Origin: an uncultured Collinsella sp.
GTDB taxonomy: Bacteria > Actinomycetota > Coriobacteriia > Coriobacteriales > Coriobacteriaceae
Assembly: GCA_900551975.1 (NCBI GenBank)
Contig: URYA01000063.1
Location: 1-8,457, forward strand
Length of the DNA stretch: 8,457 nt
Reading direction: 5' to 3'
In this document: piece after piece, positions 1-6,377 of the stretch
How positions within the stretch are numbered: the first letter of the stretch is position 1
How the letters are laid out: the number at the start of each line of letters is the position of its first letter
The notes under the pieces: generated by a model
Told to the model about the DNA's origin: nothing
The model's input: the letters and a program-made list of their open reading frames with translations, nothing else
Database searches by the model: none
Position numbers and translations under genes: made by a program

Positions 1-719
1 GCAAGCTCCTCGTCGTTGAAGGTCATGAGGTCCTCGAAGGAGCCGCCGCCGCGCACCAGCAAGATGCAGTCGGGCGCTGGCGTGATGGCGGCGGCACGGC
101 GCAGGCCCTCAATAAGCTCGGCCGGCGCACCCTCGCCTTGAACCTTGGCGCCCACGCAGACAAGCTCGACGAGCGGATTGCGCCGACGCAATGTACGCTT
201 GACGTCGTCGATTACCGCACCGGAAAGCGAGGTGACGACCGCCACGCGGGAGCAGAACACCGGGATGCGGCGCTTGCGCGCTTCGTCCATCAGGCCCTCG
301 CGGCGTAGCTTTTCGGCCAGTTGCGCCACTTGTTGACGCAGCAGACCCTCCCCTGCCAGCGAAAACGAGCGAGCGACAAAGCTCATGCGGCCTGTGGCCT
401 TATAGAGGTTGAAGCTGCCCTTAAAGCTCACCTGCATGCCGTCACGCAGATCGAAGGTACGCTTGAGATAGGCGCCCTTCCAGATGATGCAGTCGACGGC
501 GGCCGAGTCGTCTTTAATCTGGAAGTAGCAGTGGCCGCTTCGGGCATTGGGACCACGAAAACCCGTGACCTCACCCAAAACGCCCAGCTGCGGAATGGCG
601 TCGAGTGCGCCGGCGGCGATCTCCACCGCTTGGCTCACGCTGAGCTCTTTGCGCTCCTGCTCATCCGATCCGTCGAACTCGGCGGAAACGGTATTGCCGG
701 TCAGATTCCAGCCTGCCAC
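1..719 (-). CDS. xseA: Exodeoxyribonuclease VII large subunit, C-terminal part missing
   Basis: Large, catalytic subunit of exonuclease VII, which with XseB degrades single-stranded DNA to oligonucleotides in the cytoplasm. About 239 codons are present and the 3' part lies beyond the left edge. Residues about 20-115 form the N-terminal OB-fold (LSVSQAVEIA, then GEVTGFRGPN, SGHCYFQIKD, VDCIIWKG). The catalytic domain follows, with RIPVFCSRVAVVTS and, right at the edge, the family hallmark VRGGGSFEDLMTFNDEELA. The GTG start at 719 is chosen because AAAGGAGG lies 4 nt upstream of it. An in-frame ATG at 737 sits upstream of that ribosome binding site and is the less likely start. The next gene upstream on the same strand ends at 835 and a strong hairpin lies between, so xseA may have its own promoter or depend on read-through. 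xseB would be expected just outside the window, but this cannot be seen. Confidence 0.95.
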   Translation of the reverse strand, partial: MAGWNLTGNTVSAEFDGSDEQERKELSVSQAVEIAAGALDAIPQLGVLGEVTGFRGPNARSGHCYFQIKDDSAAVDCIIWKGAYLKRTFDLRDGMQVSFKGSFNLYKATGRMSFVARSFSLAGEGLLRQQVAQLAEKLRREGLMDEARKRRIPVFCSRVAVVTSLSGAVIDDVKRTLRRRNPLVELVCVGAKVQGEGAPAELIEGLRRAAAITPAPDCILLVRGGGSFEDLMTFNDEEL

Positions 720-738
720 GCAGCCTCCTTTCGTCATC

Positions 739-763
739 GCGCACAAGGGCTTCGGCCCTGCGC
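739..763 (-). other. 5' leader hairpin ahead of xseA
   Basis: An inverted repeat lies 10 nt upstream of the xseA Shine-Dalgarno. AGGGC (746-750) pairs with GCCCT (755-759) across a 4-nt loop. It is extended by GCGC (739-742) with GCGC (760-763) around a 3-nt bulge. On the minus-strand transcript the loop is CGAA. It could modulate xseA translation or stabilise the mRNA, but no function can be read from sequence alone. Confidence 0.4.
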
Positions 764-788
764 AAATTCAAGTCCAACACATAGTACA

Positions 789-818
789 GCGCCGCGGGGA
801 CACGAATCCCCGCGGCGC
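789..818 (-). terminator. Strong GC hairpin after the zinc metallopeptidase gene
   Basis: GCGCCGCGGGG (789-799) is perfectly complementary to 808-818, giving an 11-bp stem. It extends by one A-T pair around a 6-nt loop. It lies 16 nt past the minus-strand stop at 835, where a terminator for the metallopeptidase gene would sit. The sequence after the stem on the minus strand (TGTACTATGTGTT) is only loosely T-rich, so termination may be incomplete and some read-through into xseA is possible. Confidence 0.55.
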
Positions 819-834
819 CTGCCTGTCCCATTTG

Positions 835-1539
835 TTATCGGTTGGAGTTTCTGTTGTAGCGAGCCATAAGGTAGAGCAGCTGAATGATCGACGTGAGCGC
901 TGCGGCCACATAGGTAAGCGCGGCTGCCGTCAGTACCTTCTTGGCACCGTTGACCTGCTTGGAGCTCATGCCCGACTGCTCAATATACGCCACGGCGCGG
1001 CGGCTGGCATCAATCTCGACCGGCAGCGTAACCAGCTGGAACAACACACTAAACGAGAAGAAGATCAACGCGAGGGTTGTGAGCCCGGCAATGTTCATAA
1101 AAAGGCCCAAGAGCAACACGATGGTCCAGGTGTTCTGGGTAAAGTTGACGACCGGCACGAGGGCGGTACGTACTTTCATCATGGCATAGCCGCTTTGACG
1201 CTGGGCGGCATGGCCCGCCTCGTGGCAGGCGACGGCAACGCTTGCGACCGAACCGCCCGAACGGTTGGCATCCGACAGATACAGGTTGTTGTCCTGCGGG
1301 TTGTAATGGTCGGTGAGCTCGCCAGCGACACCCTTGATACCCACGGCGTTACAACCGTTGGCGTCGAGCATACGGCGAGCGACCGTGGCGCCCGTGGCGC
1401 CGTCCGAGCGAACCTTGGACCAAGTTTTGTACGTCGAGTTGATATAGTTCTGTGCGGCAAGACCGAGCACCGTACAAACAAGAACAACCAGCAGGTACAG
1501 CGGGTCGATGCCAAAGCCGTATCCATAGTAATAAGGCAT
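835..1539 (-). CDS. Membrane zinc metallopeptidase, YugP / Zn_peptidase_2 family
   Basis: 234-residue integral membrane protein with a zincin motif, HEAGH at residues 106-110, followed by AAQ as in Bacillus YugP (HEIGHAIQ-like). A downstream segment, PVEIDASRRA at about 173-182, matches the family's conserved E-x-D-A-S-x-R-A block, which probably gives the third zinc ligand. Predicted membrane segments are at about 14-33, 138-172 (long enough for two passes) and 208-230. The N-terminus is Tyr/Gly-rich (PYYYGYGFG), as in other members. The reading frame stays open 23 codons further upstream, but the ATG at 1539 has GGAGG 7 nt before it and fits the family's N-terminus. It lies 125 nt downstream of rnd on the same strand; a TAGAAT hexamer in that gap could be a -10 box, but no good -35 is visible. 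The physiological substrate is unknown; the family is annotated as a neutral zinc peptidase. Confidence 0.88.
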   Translation of the reverse strand: MPYYYGYGFGIDPLYLLVVLVCTVLGLAAQNYINSTYKTWSKVRSDGATGATVARRMLDANGCNAVGIKGVAGELTDHYNPQDNNLYLSDANRSGGSVASVAVACHEAGHAAQRQSGYAMMKVRTALVPVVNFTQNTWTIVLLLGLFMNIAGLTTLALIFFSFSVLFQLVTLPVEIDASRRAVAYIEQSGMSSKQVNGAKKVLTAAALTYVAAALTSIIQLLYLMARYNRNSNR

Positions 1540-1664
1540 GCGAATTCCTCCGAATCGAGTTACACGTTGGAGGCATTCTACCCACTCGCCCAGCCAACGA
1601 GACGCCATCGATGTTTTGGCATTGCTGCTCTAGAACGTTTGCAGCGTTTGGTAAAACCGCGTAA

Positions 1665-2798
1665 CTATAAAAGCTCGATTTTGCCGTCCTTCACGGTGAG
1701 CCCCATGTTGCCCGAGAGCAGATCGTCCAGACGCGAGCCCACAAGCTCAAAACGCCAACCTTCGCGCAGGCGGCTCTGCTCGGGATGCTCAATATAGTCG
1801 GCCAGGTCATCGCGCGAGGCAATGACTGAGGTCGCCACTCCCGAGCGTTCGGCAACCAGGCGAATGAGCGCGTACATCAGGTCCGTCACGCTCTCCAGCT
1901 CCGGAGAGATCTGGCGATGCCCGCGCACCATGAGCGGCAGGCGATCGTGCGGGCAGCTCGCGCCGCGCTTGATGGCCATGAGCGCGCCGTCCACATCGCG
2001 CTCCCCCAACTGATCGGTACCGCGAATGCTACGGAACTCCTCAACGCGCACGGGATTGCGCTTAACGAGCGCAAGCAGCGTGTCGTCGGACATGACCCAC
2101 TTGCGCGGGATGTTACGGCGCTCGGCACGGTCCTCGCGCCAGGCGGCGAGCTCGCGCGCGATACCCAGCTGGTGACGGCTGCACGAATTGATGCGTTTGA
2201 CCTTGCGGAACGCCTCGTGGCGATCGGCACGGTAGTGCGACTCATCGGCCAGAGGACGCAACTCGTCGAGCACCCAGTCCACGCGGCCCAGCTCGCGCAG
2301 GCGGCTCATCATCTCGGTATAGGCGACGATCAGGTACTTGACGTCATCGATCGCGTACTCGATCTGTTTATCGGTCAGCGGGCGGCGCGACCAGTCGGTC
2401 AGCGACTCGGTCTTGGGCAGCGATACGCCGCAAAACGCCTGCACGAGTGCGCCGTACGAAACCTGCTGGCGCTCGCCCAAAAAGGCGGCGGCCACCTGCG
2501 TGTCAAAAATCGGACGCGGCAGCACGCCCACGGTATGGAGCATGACCTCCATATCTTGCGAGCACGCGTGGAAGACCTTGGTCACGCTCTCGTCGGCCAT
2601 AAGCTCGGCCAGCGGCGATAGGTCGTCGATTACCAGGGGATCGACCGCGACGCTCTCGGCAGGGGTGGCAATCTGAACCAAGCACAGACGCGGATGGAAC
2701 GTGCGCTCGCGCAAAAACTCGGTATCGACGGCAATCGCGTCGAACTCACGGGCGCGCTGGCAAAAGTCGAGTAGAGCCTGATGTGTGGAAATGTACAT
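1665..2798 (-). CDS. rnd: Ribonuclease D
   Basis: 3'-5' exoribonuclease of the DEDDy class, acting in tRNA 3'-end maturation and structured RNA turnover in the cytoplasm. The 377-residue length is close to the 375 of E. coli RNase D. The exonuclease domain shows all three motifs: Exo I VDTEF (D25, E27), Exo II FHACSQD (D82) and Exo III YAIDD (Y148, D152), spaced as in E. coli. An HRDC nucleic-acid-binding domain follows at about 208-285 (RHQLGIARELAAWRE ... LLALVKRNP ... IRG), with a shorter, less conserved C-terminal region after it. The ATG at 2798 is preferred because it puts the first catalytic Asp at residue 25. The frame extends to a GTG at 2834, but neither start has a strong Shine-Dalgarno. 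The gene is divergent from the lipid kinase gene. Confidence 0.94.
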   Translation of the reverse strand: MYISTHQALLDFCQRAREFDAIAVDTEFLRERTFHPRLCLVQIATPAESVAVDPLVIDDLSPLAELMADESVTKVFHACSQDMEVMLHTVGVLPRPIFDTQVAAAFLGERQQVSYGALVQAFCGVSLPKTESLTDWSRRPLTDKQIEYAIDDVKYLIVAYTEMMSRLRELGRVDWVLDELRPLADESHYRADRHEAFRKVKRINSCSRHQLGIARELAAWREDRAERRNIPRKWVMSDDTLLALVKRNPVRVEEFRSIRGTDQLGERDVDGALMAIKRGASCPHDRLPLMVRGHRQISPELESVTDLMYALIRLVAERSGVATSVIASRDDLADYIEHPEQSRLREGWRFELVGSRLDDLLSGNMGLTVKDGKIELL

Positions 2799-2860
2799 AT
2801 CAACCCATCGAATAAGGTTAGGCCCGAAAAACACGGGTAGGATATCGGCATTGCCTTACA

Positions 2861-2868
2861 ACTATACT
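2861..2868. promoter_or_regulatory. Overlapping divergent -10-like boxes between rnd and the lipid kinase gene
   Basis: The 98-nt divergent gap contains ACTATACT. It reads TATACT on the plus strand (2863-2868) and TATAGT on the minus strand (2861-2866), both good -10 hexamers facing opposite genes. No convincing TTGACA-like -35 box is visible at 16-18 nt in either direction. If used, the plus-strand start would give a 5' leader of about 20 nt for the kinase gene and the minus-strand start one of about 55 nt for rnd. Confidence 0.35.
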
Positions 2869-2896
2869 CGGTTAGTCACAGAACGGGAACGTAAGT

Positions 2897-3814
2897 ATGC
2901 GCTGCCTTATCATCCACAACCCGGCATCGGGCCCCAGCTCAGATGAAATCTACGCATTCACGCACGCCCTCGCGCAGGGCGGCGACGAGGTCGTGATGCG
3001 TTTTATCGGCGATGGCATGGAGCCCGAGGACGCCGTGGCGGACGTGCGCGAATTCGATCGCGTGGTGGTCTCAGGCGGCGACGGCACCGTCTCCAACGTG
3101 CTCGATCAGATGCGCGGATGCGGTGTCCCCACGCTCGTCTTCCCCTCCGGCACAGCCTGCCTGTTCTTCAACAATATCGGTAATGCCCCCGAGGCAGCGG
3201 CGCTTGCCAAGGCTTGCCGCGCCGGTCGCACGGTCAAAGTCGACATGGGCGAGCTCTTTTGGCTCGACGAGAACGGCAACGAGAAGCGCCACGGCTTTAT
3301 CATCATCGCCGGCTCGGGCTTCGACGCCGAGATCATGATGAAGGCCGCCCCCACCAAAAACGACATCGGCGAGATCGCCTACTTCCTCTCCGCGCTCGCC
3401 ACGCCCAATCCCACGGTGGCGCACTTTACGATTGAGCATGACGGCATTGTCGAGGAGCTCGACGGCATCTGCTGCATGGCCGGCAACACCTCGGTCATCC
3501 AAAACGACATCAACCTGTTCCCCGACTGCCGTATGAACGATGGCATGGTCGACATTGCGGTCATCGAACCCGTAAAAACTGTGCAGCTTCTACCGACTGT
3601 GATCACCGCCGCACTCGACCCCGCCGGCAAGGTACTCGGCCGCCCGCAGTTCAAGATCATCCAGACCAAGGAAGCCAAGATCACCTGCACTCCGTCGCTG
3701 GGCATGCAGTTCGATGGCGAGATTATCTCCAGCAATTCGGGCGTCTTTGGAGCCCGCGCGCTTCCGCAATGCCTCGACCTCATCGTCGACGAATTCTCCC
3801 CGCTCGGAAAATAG
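2897..3814 (+). CDS. Diacylglycerol kinase / YegS-DagK family lipid kinase
   Basis: 305-residue protein of the DAGK catalytic-domain superfamily (the fold shared by DagK, YegS and sphingosine kinases), which phosphorylates a lipid hydroxyl with ATP at the membrane face. The N-terminal nucleotide-binding domain has NPASG at residues 8-12, the diagnostic VVSGGDGTVSNVL (GGDGT at 60-64) and FPSGTACLFFNNIG (83-96). In most relatives the last motif reads P-x-GT-x-N-x-L/F-A-x-N. The C-terminal beta-rich domain ends with MQFDGE (DGE at 273-275), the usual DGE motif. Full length for the family. The ATG at 2897 has only a weak, purine-rich upstream sequence (GGGAACGTAAGT), but it puts NPASG where the family has it. 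The exact lipid substrate cannot be told. The stop codon TAG lies inside the Shine-Dalgarno of the next small gene, so the two are probably co-transcribed and translationally coupled. Confidence 0.9.
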   Translation: MRCLIIHNPASGPSSDEIYAFTHALAQGGDEVVMRFIGDGMEPEDAVADVREFDRVVVSGGDGTVSNVLDQMRGCGVPTLVFPSGTACLFFNNIGNAPEAAALAKACRAGRTVKVDMGELFWLDENGNEKRHGFIIIAGSGFDAEIMMKAAPTKNDIGEIAYFLSALATPNPTVAHFTIEHDGIVEELDGICCMAGNTSVIQNDINLFPDCRMNDGMVDIAVIEPVKTVQLLPTVITAALDPAGKVLGRPQFKIIQTKEAKITCTPSLGMQFDGEIISSNSGVFGARALPQCLDLIVDEFSPLGK

Positions 3815-3823
3815 GAGGACCCC

Positions 3824-3916
3824 ATGAGCGACAATCCCCTGATCGGCTTTATCGTCATTGTTCTGGCCATGCTCGTCGGCTATGCGATCAACGTGATCCA
3901 CCGCCGGAAGAAGTAA
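3824..3916 (+). CDS. 30-residue single-helix membrane protein
   Basis: Small ORF of 30 codons with a perfect AGGAGG (3813-3818) 5 nt before its ATG. The lipid kinase TAG stop (3812-3814) overlaps that ribosome binding site, so ribosomes finishing the kinase could start here. The protein begins MSDNPLIG, continues with one hydrophobic stretch at residues 6-24 (about 19 residues, enough to span a membrane) and ends in the basic tail HRRKK. By the positive-inside rule the tail should be cytoplasmic and the N-terminus outside. An intrinsic terminator follows 36 nt after the stop, so this is the last gene of a two-gene unit. I recognise no family. It could be a small partner of the lipid kinase at the membrane, but only position supports that. 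Confidence 0.75.
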   Translation: MSDNPLIGFIVIVLAMLVGYAINVIHRRKK

Positions 3917-3952
3917 TTCCACATTGGTATGATATTCATCCAATTATCGTCT

Positions 3953-3993
3953 CCCCCGCTGTTTATGCATTCGCCAAACAGCGGGGGATTTTT
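3953..3993 (+). terminator. Intrinsic terminator of the lipid kinase / small membrane protein unit
   Basis: CCCCCGCTGTTT (3953-3964) is perfectly complementary to AAACAGCGGGGG (3976-3987). This gives a 12-bp stem with an 11-nt loop, followed at once by ATTTTT. The U tract is on the plus strand only, so it terminates the plus-strand unit. Confidence 0.93.
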
Positions 3994-4008
3994 CATTTCG
4001 GTATTTCC

Positions 4009-4134
4009 AGACGCTTTATTGAGCTACAGTAATTGCAGAGCGTCTTTATTAAAGTAAAGCTACAAACTGAGTACAATTAACCGTTCATCGCATATTTCAT
4101 CACGCTTATCGACTAAGTTTCTTTCATAGATGAA
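4009..4134 (+). promoter_or_regulatory. A+T-rich upstream region of the C69 peptidase gene: candidate promoter and inverted repeats
   Basis: The 229 nt between the terminator and the peptidase ATG are clearly richer in A+T than the flanking genes. The best promoter candidate is TACAAT (4072-4077) with a weak TTAAAG (4049-4054) 17 nt upstream. Other structure in the stretch: AGACGCT (4009-4015) is repeated inverted as AGCGTCT (4039-4045). AGCTACA occurs twice in direct orientation (4022-4028 and 4058-4064), flanking the candidate -35. TTCATAGATGAA (4123-4134) is a perfect 12-bp palindrome. Any of these could bind a regulator, but none matches an operator I can name. The transcribed leader would be about 140 nt. 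Confidence 0.35.
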
Positions 4135-4180
4135 TATTGTTTCCAGTTCGTTACGCTAATGAGGTGTCTTTATTGGCTGA

Positions 4181-4204
4181 AGCCCTCTGGCAACGGAGGG
4201 CTTT
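4181..4204 (+). promoter_or_regulatory. Terminator-like hairpin just before the C69 peptidase start
   Basis: AGCCCTC (4181-4187) pairs with GAGGGCT (4196-4202) across an 8-nt loop, followed by only a short TTT (4202-4204). It ends 8 nt before the Shine-Dalgarno GGGAGG (4213-4218) of the peptidase gene. It looks like a weak terminator or attenuator, or a structure that sets mRNA stability or ribosome access. No leader peptide with biased codons and no known riboswitch core were recognised around it. Confidence 0.4.
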
Positions 4205-4222
4205 CGCACGCTGGGAGGGAAT

Positions 4223-6190
4223 ATGAGGAAAACTCACCCCGTCAACGCGCTCAAAAAGCTTGGCATAGGCCTCGCCTTTGGAGCAGCAACTATCATGTCC
4301 ATGCCGACCTCTGCGCTCGCCTGCACGCAAATCTACATGGGCAAGAACCTTACGGCCGACGGCAACACGTACTACGGCCGCGCCGAGGACTTTGGCAAGC
4401 GCTATCTTAAGCACTACGGCATCGAACCTGCCCACGAACCTGGCTTTAAGTACAGCTCGATTGAATCTGCTTTTGAATACACTTCGAACAAGCCTACCTA
4501 TCGTTACAGCTATGTACGCGACCACCCCTCCAACTGGATGGGTCGCACCGACGCCTATTCCGAGGCCGGAATCAACGAGAAGGGCGTCTCCTGCTCTGCC
4601 ACGCTAAGCACTTCCTATAACGAGGAGGCCGATGCAGCAGACCACATCGATGAGAAAGTGGGTCTGGGCGAGTACAGTTACGGCAGCATCATCCTGGGCG
4701 AGAGCGCCACGGCCCGCGAGGGCGTCGAGCTTCTCGGCAGACTGATCGATGATCAAGGCGTCTGCACCAACGACCAGATCATCATCGCCGACAACAACGA
4801 GACCTGGCTGTTCGCCACACTTTCCGCCCATCAGTGGATCGCCATGAAGCTCGTTGACGACGTCGCGTCGCTCAACCCTAATATCGGGAGCCTCAACTAC
4901 GATGTCGACCTTGATGACCCCGAGAACTGCCTACACTCCGAGGGCATCGAGTCCATGCCCGTGGAGAAGGGCTTCGCCAAATACTCCGCTGACGGCAAAT
5001 TCGATGTCGCCCAAACGTATGGCGAAAGCCTCGCCGATTCCGGCGTAAACCAGTGGTCCCGCTATGTGCAAGGCCGCGATTATTTTGGTAGTCAGCTGAC
5101 CGAAGGCACAGATTACGACATTATCACAGTAAAGAAGGATGGAAAACCTGACCAAAAGGGAGCCATGGTCAGCGAGATCCAGCCCTTGTTCTTCAAGCCT
5201 GGCAAGTCTGGCTGGAGCACCTTTGAGCTGATTCGTGCCTTTGGCAACCGCGGCGAAAATGTCCCCGGCCTTAACGCCAACACCGACGGCGTCTACGCCA
5301 TCGGTAGCGAGCGCAACACCGAGATCAACCTCTTCCAGATTCGTCGCGGGTATGACCCCGAAGTCGCTACCATCCAGTGGGAAATGCTCTCCCGCGCCGC
5401 GTACTCCGTCGCCATCCCGTTGTACTCCGCTCTGATAACTGAGGTCAGCCCGTACTTCAGCGATCAGACCGTCTCCTTCGATCACTGCAAACAGACTGAC
5501 GTCGTGTACAACGAGGAGCCCGAGAACTCAATCAACTACGTCCTCATGGACATCAGCTCGCTCTGCTTTGAGAACCCTGACACCCTTGGTATCAGCGTCC
5601 GCGCCTACCTCGATGCGCTCCAGAACGAGCTCATCGAGCAGAACAAGGAAGTTGACGCCGCCATGTTGGCCGAGACGACCACCGAGGGCCGCACTGCCCT
5701 GGCCAACAAGGCCGGCAAGGCTGCTACCGAGAACACCTACAAGAAGTGCAAGGCCCTGCTCCAGGAGATGCGCGCCTATCAGAAGGCCGAAAACTTCGAC
5801 CAGCCCTTCACCCCGAGCGACCTGAACACCGAGACCAACGGCCTCAAGGCGTCCATCACCTACGCCAAGGACGCTCTTGCCACCGACCCGGTAACCCCGG
5901 ATCAGCCTGGCACTCCCGAGCAGCCTGGTACTCCCGAGCAGCCTGGTACTCCTGAGCAGCCCGGTACCCCCGAGCAGCCCGCTAAGCCCGAGCAGCCCAC
6001 CACCAAGCCCGAGAAGCCTGGCAAGTCGGACACCACGACCACGGTAACCACCAACAAGACGAACACCAAAAGCGGCCTGCCCACCACCGGTGATCGTTTT
6101 GATGGCCGCGTGGTGGCTGCATTCGCCATCGCTGGCGTTGCAGTCATCTCCGCGGGCGGTTACTTCCTCTACCGTCGCAATAAGGAGTAA
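4223..6190 (+). CDS. Secreted, sortase-anchored C69 family dipeptidase
   Basis: 655-residue surface protein whose core is a C69 peptidase, an N-terminal-nucleophile (Ntn) dipeptidase family related to Lactobacillus PepD. A signal peptide (basic MRKTHPVNALKK, hydrophobic core about 13-30, then ALA) is followed directly by Cys34 in CTQIYMGKN. Signal peptidase cleavage after Ala33 would expose the catalytic Cys as the new N-terminus. R53 and D56 (GRAEDF) match the conserved R-x-E-D block. Further family blocks are EAGINEKGVSCSAT and IADNNETWLFATLSAHQWIA. The catalytic region reaches about residue 480. A mostly helical, charged segment follows, then a Pro/Glu repeat (561-590), a Thr/Lys-rich stretch, the sorting motif LPTTG (619-623), a hydrophobic helix and the tail YRRNKE. 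Sortase would link it to the cell wall. The start has GGGAGG 4 nt upstream, a slightly short spacing. The likely role is hydrolysis of dipeptides outside the cell. Confidence 0.92.
   Translation: MRKTHPVNALKKLGIGLAFGAATIMSMPTSALACTQIYMGKNLTADGNTYYGRAEDFGKRYLKHYGIEPAHEPGFKYSSIESAFEYTSNKPTYRYSYVRDHPSNWMGRTDAYSEAGINEKGVSCSATLSTSYNEEADAADHIDEKVGLGEYSYGSIILGESATAREGVELLGRLIDDQGVCTNDQIIIADNNETWLFATLSAHQWIAMKLVDDVASLNPNIGSLNYDVDLDDPENCLHSEGIESMPVEKGFAKYSADGKFDVAQTYGESLADSGVNQWSRYVQGRDYFGSQLTEGTDYDIITVKKDGKPDQKGAMVSEIQPLFFKPGKSGWSTFELIRAFGNRGENVPGLNANTDGVYAIGSERNTEINLFQIRRGYDPEVATIQWEMLSRAAYSVAIPLYSALITEVSPYFSDQTVSFDHCKQTDVVYNEEPENSINYVLMDISSLCFENPDTLGISVRAYLDALQNELIEQNKEVDAAMLAETTTEGRTALANKAGKAATENTYKKCKALLQEMRAYQKAENFDQPFTPSDLNTETNGLKASITYAKDALATDPVTPDQPGTPEQPGTPEQPGTPEQPGTPEQPAKPEQPTTKPEKPGKSDTTTTVTTNKTNTKSGLPTTGDRFDGRVVAAFAIAGVAVISAGGYFLYRRNKE
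5903..5992 (+). repeat. Five 18-bp tandem repeats encoding a QPGTPE spacer
   Basis: Five consecutive 18-bp units code for four QPGTPE and one diverged QPAKPE within the C69 peptidase gene. The first three units are nearly identical (CAGCCTGGTACTCCCGAG type) and the last two differ at several positions, consistent with recent slippage in the 5' units. The encoded Pro-rich stalk sits between the enzyme and the LPTTG anchor and would hold the enzyme away from the membrane across the wall. Confidence 0.9.
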
Positions 6191-6197
6191 CGTCTTA

Positions 6198-6249
6198 GCT
6201 GAGCGGGCAAGGCAGCAATGGCAGCCTCGCCCGCTCAGCCCGCTCTTTT
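6198..6249 (+). terminator. Probable terminator of the C69 peptidase gene
   Basis: GCTGAGCGGGC (6198-6208) is perfectly complementary to 6229-6239, an 11-bp stem that continues inward with AGGC/GCCT. It starts 8 nt after the stop codon. The nearest T tract, TTTT at 6246-6249, begins 6 nt after the stem, so it is less canonical than the other terminators here. Confidence 0.65.
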
Positions 6250-6253
6250 GACC

Positions 6254-6292
6254 GGCGGGAAACCCGCCTGAAATCTTTTCAAAAAAGATTTC
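6254..6292. other. Two adjacent hairpins: GC-rich, then a tight A+T palindrome
   Basis: GGCGGG-AAA-CCCGCC (6254-6268) is followed at once by a 10-bp inverted repeat, GAAATCTTTT (6270-6279) and AAAAGATTTC (6283-6292), with a 3-nt centre. Together they fill the space between the peptidase terminator and the next promoter. The A+T palindrome ends about 21 nt before the TATAGT box, so it overlaps the region where an UP element or -35 contact would lie. It could be a promoter element, an operator or a second terminator. Confidence 0.4.
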
Positions 6293-6313
6293 CCCGCACA
6301 CACTTCGCTGTGC

Positions 6314-6319
6314 TATAGT
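6314..6319 (+). promoter_or_regulatory. Candidate -10 box of the Trp leader / ECF transporter operon
   Basis: TATAGT lies 58 nt before the leader ATG and just after an A+T-rich palindrome. Its position would give a transcript starting near 6326 with about 50 nt before the leader start. At 17-18 nt upstream the sequence is TCCCCG/TTCCCC, a poor -35 match, so the assignment depends on the -10 and on context. Confidence 0.45.
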
Positions 6320-6377
6320 GCAGCGCAACAGCAACTAGGTGCGACCGCGCCACGGCATCACGAAAGGAGCCACCAAC

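Noticed and set aside
547..1797. 416-codon plus-strand open frame across xseA, the metallopeptidase and rnd ends
   Set aside because: It spans two genes that are clearly real on the other strand and the intergenic hairpin, and its sequence has no recognisable domain.
1917..2621. 234-codon plus-strand open frame inside rnd
   Set aside because: The minus strand here carries the exonuclease and HRDC motifs of RNase D, so the plus-strand frame is a shadow.
4140..4222. Known riboswitch ahead of the C69 gene
   Set aside because: I looked for fluoride, ZTP, c-di-GMP and preQ1 cores around the hairpin at 4181-4204 and saw none of their conserved bases.
4304..4327. Lipoprotein signal at the C69 peptidase Cys34
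   Set aside because: The residues before Cys are Ala-Leu-Ala, not the Leu-Ala/Ser-Gly/Ala order of a lipobox. Catalysis in this family needs a free N-terminal Cys, and the protein already has an LPXTG anchor.
5903..5992. Possible CRISPR-like or short repeat array
   Set aside because: The repeats are tandem 18-bp units without spacers and stay in frame with the peptidase, so they are coding repeats.
5528..6334. 268-codon minus-strand open frame over the 3' end of the C69 gene
   Set aside because: Its Gly/Leu repeat is just the reverse reading of the Pro/Glu repeat, and the plus strand encodes a complete LPXTG protein.
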